The notes beneath the pieces were generated by a model. It did not search any database, was not told the DNA's origin, and saw nothing but the letters and a program-made list of their open reading frames with translations. The translations under genes and the position numbers were made by a program. From the NCBI RefSeq assembly GCF_000006445.2, contig NC_006045.2, forward strand, positions 1,523,443-1,587,442: a stretch of DNA of 64,000 nucleotides. The letters run 5' to 3'. The stretch is from Debaryomyces hansenii CBS767. Lineage: Eukaryota > Ascomycota > Pichiomycetes > Serinales > Debaryomycetaceae. This document shows, piece after piece, positions 41,896-50,406 of the stretch. Each line of letters opens with the position of its first letter. The first letter of the stretch is position 1.

Positions 41896-42505
41896 CAGGT
41901 TACATAAAATTATATACCAATTGTAGCAGGCCACATGTAAACTCTGGTTACTAAAAATAAATTACATAGTATATTTTAATGCGAGAGTCTGAGTTAATAA
42001 TTTAACAGCACCTTTAGAAGAACAGTAATGTGCTGACCCTTTTTTTCCTACAAAACTCATAATAAATCCAGTATTAACGATGACTCCGTCTTTTTATTCT
42101 CTAAGTAGTAATTAATTGCTAGCGTATTTAATGAGAAAACGCCAGTTAAATTCATATCAAGAACATTTTGCCATTCGTCTATTTCTAATTCATGAGAAGG
42201 TGTATTTCCCCCGATCCCTGCATTTGAAAATACAAAATGCAAATCACCAAATTTTGATAAAGTACAGTTTATTAGTAGCTTGTTATCTTCATGTTTAGAA
42301 GTATCCATCTGAACGTAATGAAAATTTAAATCAGAAAAACCTTTTGACCGAAACTCATGTAGTGTAATTCGTAGCTTCCGGTGTCCTGCAAATCGACAAT
42401 GGCAGTTTTAGCACCCAAGTGGAGAAGTTTGATGGCTGTCGCGAGCCCAATACCAGAAAATCACCCTGTAATAATAACAACTTTATTCTCAAAATTATAG
42501 CACAT
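41896..42505 (-). pseudogene. short-chain dehydrogenase/reductase pseudogene
   Basis: A decayed SDR read from an ATG at 42503-42505 (MCYNFENKVVIITG). The cofactor motif reads TG-stop-FSGIGLATA, with a TGA in the glycine-rich loop. A frameshift follows near 42320, after which SNAGIGGN (the NAG motif) and MNLTGVFSLNT are intact. A second frameshift near 42070 leads to GSAHYCSSKGAVKLL with the catalytic Tyr and Lys, a further stop, and RVYMWPATIGI matching the usual PG/PATI segment. All SDR elements are thus present in order but interrupted at least four times. Such an enzyme could have acted on a keto-deoxy sugar acid; this is inference. Confidence 0.85.
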
Positions 42506-42739
42506 GGTTGTACATCAATGGTCCTTAAATTCACTGATATTTTAAGCATATTATTTATATTTATATATTTGTCTTTCAATACTTTTGGAAAAGAATATCC
42601 TGATGAGACGGTATTATATTATCAGGTTCCACTGGCAATGAGAGAGGGTAATTTTAAAGTTCCCTCGTTAAAATTTAAGACAAGACCTTCAATCATTTTC
42701 TGGAGAAATAAGATCGCTGTATTATATAAGCAACAGAAT

Positions 42740-42951
42740 TTTAATGGATCTCAGATTTTATTATGCAGTCACTTACGGCTTTCCCGATTAGTAAAAGGGT
42801 TCCAATATACCTGCATTTTTTGTTATTGTTGTGGAATTTATAGTCTTTAGAAGTAAAAACACCCATTCCTGGGGTGCTGGTAGCGGAGGTATTGATATAC
42901 AAACTTAAGAACAGATACAAGAAAAATGGAATAAAGCAGAATTAGCTTAAT
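42740..42951 (+). pseudogene. possible decayed coding fragment, unidentified
   Basis: One forward frame reads FYYAVTYGFPD, two stops, then GSNIPAFFVIVVEFIVFR and SKNTHSWGAGSGGIDIQT, a stop, and EQIQEKWNKAELA. This looks like the end of a membrane protein, a hydrophobic helix followed by a hydrophilic tail. I cannot identify the family; the tail of an amino-acid permease is one weak possibility. The surrounding 42506-43246 holds nothing else I can support. Confidence 0.25.
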
Positions 42952-43246
42952 TTATGTAACAATTAAAAAAGATACTTGAAAGGTTTGAATTTTAAGAGCA
43001 GATCCTATCAACTAAACTTATCAAGAAAAATAGTTATGCAGCCAAACAAGGTTCCTGGGAGATTAAAATATAGTATATTAACATTTTATAGGTATATAGT
43101 ATATATCCATGCTGCGTAATTGAAAATTAAATCACAAAAAGAATATGCAGCTAAAGGCCTTAATAACCTAAAACTCAAATCTGAGCTCATTCATAAGAGC
43201 GAAAGAACGTTATATCCTCAATATATATATTAAAATAATATATAAG

Positions 43247-44117
43247 CTAAATAAATCTAATCTTGTGAGAAAGAGTTCCAATTTGTTCGATAGAAATTTC
43301 AACGAGATCTCCATCTTTTAAGTACCGTCCACTTACCGCTCCAACGCCGCTTGGAGTGCCGGTCATAATTACAGTCCCTTGTTCCAATGTTGTACCCTGG
43401 CTTAAAAAGGCAATAATCTTTTGAATGTTGAACAAGAGATCGTCAGTGTTTGCATCTTGCCGAAGTTCACCGTTAATTCTAGTTTGAAGTTGAAGTGTAT
43501 GTGGATTTTTAATAACTCTTGTGGAAAAAAGAGCAGGTCCTAATGGTGCATATCTATCAAAACTCTTAGAGTAATACCATTGTGGAATATTACCTGAATA
43601 ATCCGGGTGATATTGCCATATACGAGCAGATACGTCATCACCGACGATGTAACCTGCTACATAATTCAAAGCATCTTCTTCCTTGATGTGCTTGCCAGTT
43701 TTTACAATGACTACACAAAACTCACCTTCATAATCACATTGGTTTTCTTGAGCAATCTTAGGGATTGCAATAGCTTCATTGTGATCTCCAACACTGGTAC
43801 GTGGCTTATAGAAAATTTGAGGCTTTGGAGGTGGAGGTAAACTACCTTCTTGGATATGTTTCATATAATTCATTCCAACGCACTTGACAATAGGGCACCC
43901 TCACTGGTAAGAGGTCCTAATAATTCCTTGACTTCTAAAATTTCATCAGTCACTTTTGCGTCTGAAAAGATGTTTCCTGTAACAACTTTAGCCTTGATGG
44001 TTTTCCCATTAGCAAAATCTTTCCCACATTATATGAAGATCCAGAGATAATTGGCTCACCTCTGTAAATTTGGCCATCTTTAGCAACGAATCTAATTATT
44101 CTATCCCAATTTGACTT
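43247..44117 (-). pseudogene. fumarylacetoacetate-hydrolase-family pseudogene
   Basis: A FAH-family gene in three frames. The 5' part (SNWDRIIRFVAKDGQIYRGE) lacks an ATG: the codon before SNW is AAG within an A-tract. A frameshift near 44020 leads to GKTIKAKVVTGNIFSDAKV, and another near 43890 leads to the 208-residue catalytic part (43873-43247). That part is intact, with KPRTSVGDHNEAI, the metal-ligand stretch YEGEFCVVIVKTG, VGDDVSAR and the TGTPSGVG signature. Such enzymes hydrolyse C-C bonds of diketo acids, for example 2,4-diketo-3-deoxy sugar acids. With the SDR relic it could mark a lost diketo-hydrolase branch; that is inference. Confidence 0.88.
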
Positions 44118-44825
44118 TTTTTTTTTATTTTGATAGCGACGTATTCTTGAATAATTCAATTCATTTTTATAAGTAAAAAGTACATTAGAGGAGTACAGCT
44201 ATTTATATGTGTACAAATAAGGAGTGTTATGGGAGAAAACTTTTGGAAGATAGAGCTGCACAGTTTTTGATGGGAGCAGTGGGGGACGCTAGGAGCTGTA
44301 ACTTAGCTCCAGATGCAACTCAGCTTGCAAAATGGGGCACAGTAATGCTTATTAATGAATTACTGGTGGTCTTTAGTTCATCCCCCCTCTTCGGTTCGGC
44401 TACTAAATGTCTATGGCCTTGCCTTTTTTAATTCTTATTTCTTACTTATTCATGAAGTACTTAGCGCTTGTGGAAATTTTCGATTTTTCTTTGTAAGGTG
44501 TTCTTTGCCACCCCCGTATTTTTAAAGCCACCCATTTATTTCTTTGAAATACTTTGTATCATATATTCTAGTATCATATATTTTAGTATCGGAAGGATAA
44601 TCTATATAAAATACTCCGATCGCCTGGGGTACCACACCTCCCCCACCTAACTTTTTTTCATCAAATGTCCTGTATGTTAATAATTGGAATTGAAAGAGCT
44701 TGGTGGAGAATACAATTCAAGGTAAATTCAATACCTTGAATTGTAATGATATCCAATATAAAATAACATCAATTGTCAGTTATGTCGAGTTATTTTAGAA
44801 TAATTGATTATGAGAATTTAACATT
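44118..44825 (+). promoter_or_regulatory. upstream region of the second DUF2264 gene
   Basis: The box CACCTCCCCCACCTAA lies at 44635-44650, about 180 bp before the ATG. Weaker C-rich runs occur near 44382-44388 and 44508-44515. An open frame at 44207-44431 has no resemblance to anything known and is probably chance. Confidence 0.5.
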
Positions 44826-46763
44826 ATGAATAGAAATTCAACTAATTTTAACGCGTGGGCGAATAATCCACTCAAAACAAGAAAAGATGTAGTTCAAGCG
44901 CTTGAACAACAAGTAGAGCCGTTGATTCCTGCATTTACAGAAGATGCTGCAAGAGTCAGTTTGGCAGATACATCTGCTCTTTTCAGTATGGAATCGGCAG
45001 AGTTAGAAGGATTCGCTCGACCATTATGGGGTATTGTACCATTTGTCTATGGTGGAGGTGAGTTTAAGCATTGGGAAGTATTCAGAAGGGGGTTATCCAA
45101 CGGAACAAACCCAAGTCATCCAGAGTTTTGGAAAGATGCTAATGATATCGATCAGCATTTGGTTGAATTAGCTGCCATTGGTTTTGCCTTATGCCTTGTT
45201 CCCGAGCATATTTGGAATCCTTTAACCAAGGAGGCTAAAGATAATGTTTCCAGGTTCTTACTAAAAGCAAGGGAAAAGGAATTTCCCCATTGTAATTGGA
45301 AGTTTTTTAGAATTATGATTGATTTAGGTTTAGATAAAGTTGGAGTGACTTTCGACAAGTCTTTTACAAAGGCTTATATGGAAGATTTGGATGTAATGTA
45401 TATTGATGAAGGTTGGTACGGTGATGGAGCGAACAATAGGATTGATTATTATAATCCCTTTGCGTTGCATTTTTACGGTATGATTTATGCATTTGTAATG
45501 CAAGAGAGAGATCCAGGACGAAGCAAGAAGTACAAGGACAGAGCATTATTATTTGCAAAGCAATTTATTCATTGGTTTAGTGATGATGGGGCTTGTATTC
45601 CATTTGGTAGATCCTGTACTTATAGATTTGCAGTCGATGGTTTCTGGGGCATGTTGGCTTGTGTCATAAAAGCTGACGAAGAACCTATAATTCCATGGGG
45701 CGTATTAAAAGGAATTTATTTAAGAAATTTGCGTTGGTGGTCCAAGCAGCCAGTATCTTTCTTTAAGACCAACATTTTATCTGTTGGTTTCAGTTACCCA
45801 AATCAATTTATGTGTGAAAGTTACAACTCTCCACAATCTCCGTACTGGTCTCTCAAGGCGTTTACATCCTTAATCTTACCTGATTCTCATCCTTTCTGGA
45901 GTGCCAAGGAAGAACCATTGGTTTTAGATAGTGCCTCTCTTAGAGTTCCCGGTATGTTAATTTCACACAACAAAGGTAATACCGTTGCGCTTGTCAGTGG
46001 TCCATATCTGACATTTTTAAGACATCACGCTGAAAAGTATAGCAAGTTCGCCTACAGTTCACGTTACGGGTTTAATGTGGAAAATAATTTGAAAGACTTT
46101 TCAACCGCGTCACTTGATAATATGATTGGTTTCAGTTATACTGGAAGGGATTTCTTCTTCAGAGAGTCAAGCAAATCTTGGATTTTTGAGGACGGTCTCT
46201 ATTCAGAGTGGTCGCCTAGTGGAGCGAATGACATTGAAGTTAAAACTTGGATTCTTCAGAAAGAAAATTATCATATTAGAGTTCATCGTGTCTATAATAA
46301 TAGCTCATTGGACGTCAACACTCGTGAAGGTGGGTTTGCGGTTAGTACTATGCATGAAAACCAAATAGAACAAAAGAAATCCCTTACACCGAAACCTATT
46401 GCACGTTTAACAACTTCAAAAGATACGACGCTCGTTGTTAATTTATTAGATGAAAGAAAACCCAGGATTTGTAAATCTGAACCAAATTCTAACATAATTT
46501 CCTCAAAGGTAGTATTGCCACAATTAGAAGGAAAGATAGGAGCACGTTCGTCTGCACAATTCGCTTGTGCCATATATGCTCAACCTAAAGATAGGTCTTT
46601 TGATTTGGACCACTGGCAAGGCAATATAGAACTTCCAAGTGTAGAAGAATTAGAAAGTTTGAAGTCAAGTGCTGAAAGGGTCAAATGTAACGTCGCTGGT
46701 AAAAGTGACGAAATAATGACACAACAAATGACAAAGTTGATGTCAAAATTCGAAGATAATTAA
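44826..46763 (+). CDS. DUF2264 protein, probable uronate-oligosaccharide hydrolase, copy 2
   Basis: A 645-aa paralogue of the protein at 31905, starting MNRNSTNFNAWANNPLKTRK. It shares ELEGFARPLWGIVPFVYGGG, DEGWYGDGANNRIDYYNPFA and FSDDGACIPFGRSC, and keeps a similar length plus about 20 extra C-terminal residues. The two copies differ throughout, so the duplication is not recent. No signal peptide. It is convergent with GH88 copy 2 (47089). A CTG codon sits at 46006-46008 (GPY-CTG-TF); the other copy has His there, so it does not decide the genetic code. Confidence 0.87.
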   Translation: MNRNSTNFNAWANNPLKTRKDVVQALEQQVEPLIPAFTEDAARVSLADTSALFSMESAELEGFARPLWGIVPFVYGGGEFKHWEVFRRGLSNGTNPSHPEFWKDANDIDQHLVELAAIGFALCLVPEHIWNPLTKEAKDNVSRFLLKAREKEFPHCNWKFFRIMIDLGLDKVGVTFDKSFTKAYMEDLDVMYIDEGWYGDGANNRIDYYNPFALHFYGMIYAFVMQERDPGRSKKYKDRALLFAKQFIHWFSDDGACIPFGRSCTYRFAVDGFWGMLACVIKADEEPIIPWGVLKGIYLRNLRWWSKQPVSFFKTNILSVGFSYPNQFMCESYNSPQSPYWSLKAFTSLILPDSHPFWSAKEEPLVLDSASLRVPGMLISHNKGNTVALVSGPYLTFLRHHAEKYSKFAYSSRYGFNVENNLKDFSTASLDNMIGFSYTGRDFFFRESSKSWIFEDGLYSEWSPSGANDIEVKTWILQKENYHIRVHRVYNNSSLDVNTREGGFAVSTMHENQIEQKKSLTPKPIARLTTSKDTTLVVNLLDERKPRICKSEPNSNIISSKVVLPQLEGKIGARSSAQFACAIYAQPKDRSFDLDHWQGNIELPSVEELESLKSSAERVKCNVAGKSDEIMTQQMTKLMSKFEDN

Positions 46764-47088
46764 GATTGGGATAGGCTGATTATAACTTAGAATTGAAAAC
46801 ATTCTTTTGAATCATACCACTTTTGGTATGTGATGTTGTAGTTTGTTTATTGTTTAGCTATAGATTAGGATAATAAATTTTTTTCCATTAATATTCTTCT
46901 AGTTACGTTTCGAGAATACGTAATCTTTTAACAAATTTGAGATTTATTCAATGTATAATAGGCATTTTGTAAACCTATATTTTGTAAATCTATGTTTGTG
47001 TTAATGATTTATGTATATTATTGGGTTTATAGATATTATTATACCTTTATATGTAATGCTTATTGAATTGATTAAATTACTTATAAAA
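46764..47088. other. convergent 3' spacer
   Basis: AT-rich spacer between DUF2264 copy 2 and GH88 copy 2, containing short repeats of TTTTGTAAA/TCTATGTTTG. No gene or regulatory box was seen. Confidence 0.5.
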
Positions 47089-48330
47089 CTATTTATAAAG
47101 ACCAAGTTCTAACAATTTATTTCCAATCATTAAGAAATAATAGTCCGCATACACCAAACCGTGATCAAATGTTCTCCATTCTTCGATAACATCTGGATTA
47201 TTAATGAATGTAGACTTAGATAAAATAGTGTCAGTTGGACCGAGCTCAACAGTCCCATCATCATTCAAAGTAGCTTTCTTGTTATAAGCAAGTTTAATAC
47301 AGTCGCTCACAAGTTTTAAAGCACTGTTTAAGATTTCTTCGTCCTTAATGCACTCGTAAATTTTGAGCATACCAAATGCAGCAGCCATTCCAGAAGATAC
47401 ATCACGAATATGCTTGTCTGGCGCATCGAAATCCCATGGTGGAACTCCATCTTCTGGCAATTTCGATAAATAATACTTAGTGATACTCAAGGCAGCATCT
47501 AAGAAATTTTTATCTTTGGTATAAATGTAGGTTTCTATGTAGCCAAGTATACCCCACGCTTGTCCCCTAGTCCAACCCGATTCATCGGCATAACCCTGGA
47601 AGGTGAACTTATCCTTAGCTTTACCAGTTTCTCGATCGTACATCACAACATGATAAGATGACCAGTCGTCTCTGAAGTGATTCTTTAGGGTAATCTCAGC
47701 ATGCGTAGTGGCAATGTCTGCTAAACGGGAATCTCCACTCAATTCCGCTCCCATATATAAAAGGTTCAAGTTACACATATTATCAATGATAACAACTAAA
47801 TCCTTATCGAAGCTTGACGTTCTACAACCTTCTTCTTTAATTGGGAAAAGTTCATCCCAACTTCTAATACAACCAACCTTTTCATCGAATCTAGAAGCTA
47901 AAGAATGAGCTCCCTTGATTAAAATGTCTTTAGACTTTTCACTTCCACTACGCAAATATTCCGTTTCAAAAGATGGAACAAGCATAAAACCCAAGTCATG
48001 ATTGTCTGTCTTATTTTTATGTTTAGCCATACCCTCAGCCCACCATTTTGCTGCATATTCTAATTTGACAGGATTGATCTTCTCGCTCGGGAAATATTCA
48101 GGGTACTTTTCACTTCTGGCTAATAAAGTATAAAGTGAACCCGGGAAGAATCCTGAAGTCCAGAAATCAGAATCTCTGCAGGTGTATCTGCTTCCTTTAG
48201 AATAATCAGGGAACTCAGTTGGTGGCTGTGGTTCACTTAATGCAGGCGTTGCAACTCCCCAAATTTTGGCAACTGTAGCGTCGCCATATAAGTAATCTTT
48301 TATTTCGTCTAAGTAAGCTTGTCTAGTCAT
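47089..48330 (-). CDS. GH88 unsaturated glucuronyl hydrolase, copy 2
   Basis: A 413-aa GH88 paralogue. Key stretches are DFWTSGFFPGSLYTLLA, NHDLGFMLVPSF (catalytic-Asp position), VVIIDNMCNLNLLYMGAEL (second Asp), WTRGQAWGILGYIETY and PWDFDAPDKHIRDVSSG. It ends KLLELGLYK like the other copies. No signal peptide, so it is likely cytosolic and needs an importer. It is the only GH88 copy on the minus strand and is divergent from the LigB pseudogene, sharing the box-rich region at 48331-48908. Confidence 0.9.
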   Translation of the reverse strand: MTRQAYLDEIKDYLYGDATVAKIWGVATPALSEPQPPTEFPDYSKGSRYTCRDSDFWTSGFFPGSLYTLLARSEKYPEYFPSEKINPVKLEYAAKWWAEGMAKHKNKTDNHDLGFMLVPSFETEYLRSGSEKSKDILIKGAHSLASRFDEKVGCIRSWDELFPIKEEGCRTSSFDKDLVVIIDNMCNLNLLYMGAELSGDSRLADIATTHAEITLKNHFRDDWSSYHVVMYDRETGKAKDKFTFQGYADESGWTRGQAWGILGYIETYIYTKDKNFLDAALSITKYYLSKLPEDGVPPWDFDAPDKHIRDVSSGMAAAFGMLKIYECIKDEEILNSALKLVSDCIKLAYNKKATLNDDGTVELGPTDTILSKSTFINNPDVIEEWRTFDHGLVYADYYFLMIGNKLLELGLYK

Positions 48331-48908
48331 GTTTTATTTGAATCTGTACTTGGTTTTTAATAATGTCAACTTCAATTCCCAGTCCTTTTCGCTTCCTTTT
48401 AAATCATCTTCGATGGGGCCGGTGGGGGCGGGGATGATCTGTTAAAATGTGGGGGCAATATATTCTATCCCCCAGTAGACCCCGGAAAAGCCGCGCGATA
48501 TCACAATTGTGTTCCATTATTAAAAGGATGGTGAAAGTGGGCGTATATTATCAAGATTACTGCTATTTGTAATAAAACTGGAAAGAGTACTTTTTTTTTT
48601 CGCAGCTATTTGAAATGATAGTAGAAGAACACGTAGCTTACATCTCGATCTATAAGAGTAGCAATTTTTGCTATAAACGAGATATTATTTGTTTCTATTA
48701 GCTTTTTAGATTATTATTCGCACCTACTATACTGTCAATATTTTTTTTATAAACCTAGACAAAGTTATCTCTCCTTAATTGTTTTGTTCCAAACATCAGA
48801 CCTCACATCATTTTCCGTAATTTCTCTTGAATATAAAATTCAAATATAACGTTCAAGAAGCAAAGCGAAAATAATGTAGATTGACAAATAAAACAAAAAA
48901 AGTAAAAC
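48331..48908. promoter_or_regulatory. box-rich divergent promoter, GH88 copy 2 / LigB pseudogene
   Basis: The strongest G-rich block of the cluster is here: GGTGGGGGCGGGGATG (48421-48436), GTGGGGGC (48449-48456) and ATCCCCCAG (about 48468-48476), roughly 90-145 bp upstream of the GH88 start. The remainder toward the LigB relic is AT-rich with a poly-T tract (about 48591-48600). Confidence 0.6.
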
Positions 48909-49748
48909 ATGACTGATTCTAATAAAAGATTTTCCTATTTTATTTCTGTCTCATGGTTCGACTATGATATTTGGTGAAGAGTCAGTTGTTAGTAGAGACT
49001 GGGAAGAACAAGGAAGGAATGCTGAAAGGAACGGTGTTCAAGGTGTAGTTATATCGGGTGCTCATTGGGAGAAGGTCGGTCAAGATTTAGTTCACGTATC
49101 CATAAAGGAACCACCAGGAATGAATCCAATTTCATGGGTGGCGAAAGAAAAATATGAAAATTATCGTATCAATTGCAGCAAGGATCTCGGCATAATATTC
49201 TTAAAGATGGAGGAATGAATGTAGTATTGAATGATACGGACAATTGGATCCATGACTCATTTACTTTAAAATGGATGTTTTCTAAAAAGTGTCCCCCAGT
49301 TACCTTTTTATCAATAAACACAAAATATGATGCTGCATTTCACGCTAAAATCGGTAAGTTATTATAGCATCTAAGATCGCAAAGGATTTTGCTAATTGGT
49401 ACAGGCGGTGCAGTACACAACTTATACAGAAACTACTGGCCTCAGATTGTTATTTATAGAAATAATTTGCTCAAGAGGTACCACCAGATCAATGGGATCT
49501 TGATTTTAGAAATTATTTTTACGATGCTGTCCATACTATTCCTTCTACAGGAAACGCTAGTATTAGGGAAGTATTCTAAGATTAATACATAACCCAAGAT
49601 TCAGGGTGCCCATGGAACAGACGACCATTACATGTCGGCCTGTTTTGTTGCTGGTGCTTCGAACGAAAAAGAGATTGGATATTTAACAAGTGAAATATGG
49701 GAGCTTCAAAATATGGGGGATTCTCAATATATAATTGGGTCCTGGTAA
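48909..49748 (+). pseudogene. LigB / DODA-type extradiol dioxygenase pseudogene
   Basis: A full-length but broken member of the LigB-type family (4,5-DOPA dioxygenase-like). From the ATG at 48909, a shift near 48935 leads to PILFLSHGSTMIFGEES and VVISGAHWEKVG, which carry the metal-binding His motifs. A shift near 49190 leads to ILKDGGMNVVLNDT; a TAG at 49366 interrupts before ILLIGTGGAVHNL. A shift near 49472 leads to VPPDQWDLDFRNYFYDAVHT and a stop, and a last shift to HGTDDHYMSACFVAGAS, ending at TAA 49746-49748. At least four frameshifts and two stops make it clearly dead. Its place in the uronate cluster is unexplained. Confidence 0.88.
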
Positions 49749-50406
49749 TATATCATATCTAATGTACTATTAATAATTTGATCGCATAAATAGACAGACC
49801 CATTTAACATCTACTAAGAGTGCTGCTTGTCTTTTTAAATATCTCTTCTATGCATAAAATGTTTATACTTTATATTACTACATGGACTATTCAATCTCTA
49901 GTTAGTTAAAGCTGCTGGAAAGTGTCATATTGCATATGATGACTTGTATTTTGATTTTTTTAAGAAATGATTGCCAAATTGTTTCAAACTGGCTATAGAG
50001 AGAGATGGCATGCGGTAGTTGGTAAAGGCTTAATTTACTGACCGAAGAGGAAATCCAAAGGAGAACTTGCGTGCTACCTCTAAATACTAAGGAGTGAAGG
50101 TATTCCTGTGTTCGGATGAATCAAGCAATGTACAATCAGTGCAGAAGTAAGATAAGCAGAATTGTTATATCAAAATGAAATCATGGCTTATATCTTTTCT
50201 ATTGTCATAATTGAGAAAAAAGTTGTATCTACTGAAATATTTCAGTTTTCTCTAGATCTTTTCGGAAATAATGGAAATAAGGGACCCAGTGGATTTAGGT
50301 CAAAAAAAAAAATACATAGCAGAAAAGGTTATTTAAAAGGTGGTTCTTGTCCTAAAATTTTCTAATAGCATATATATGTGATACGTTTTACTTTTGTATT
50401 GGAATT
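49749..50406 (+). other. intergenic with a possible unidentified coding relic
   Basis: Between about 49905 and 50130 two forward frames give coding-like fragments, AAGKCHIAYDDLYFDFF and WHAVVGKGLI followed in another frame by LTEEEIQRRTCVLPLNTKE. They could be remains of one gene, but I cannot identify it. The 67-codon frame at 50162 is probably chance. The last 200 bp should hold the promoter of the MFS gene at 50407. No CCCCACC box was seen. Confidence 0.3.

Noticed and set aside
42419..42850. 143-codon plus-strand frame
   Set aside because: Its first part is the antisense shadow of the SDR pseudogene on the other strand and the rest resembles nothing known.
44207..44431. 74-codon open frame upstream of DUF2264 copy 2
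   Set aside because: No recognisable similarity, unusual composition, and it lies in the promoter of a real gene; treated as chance.
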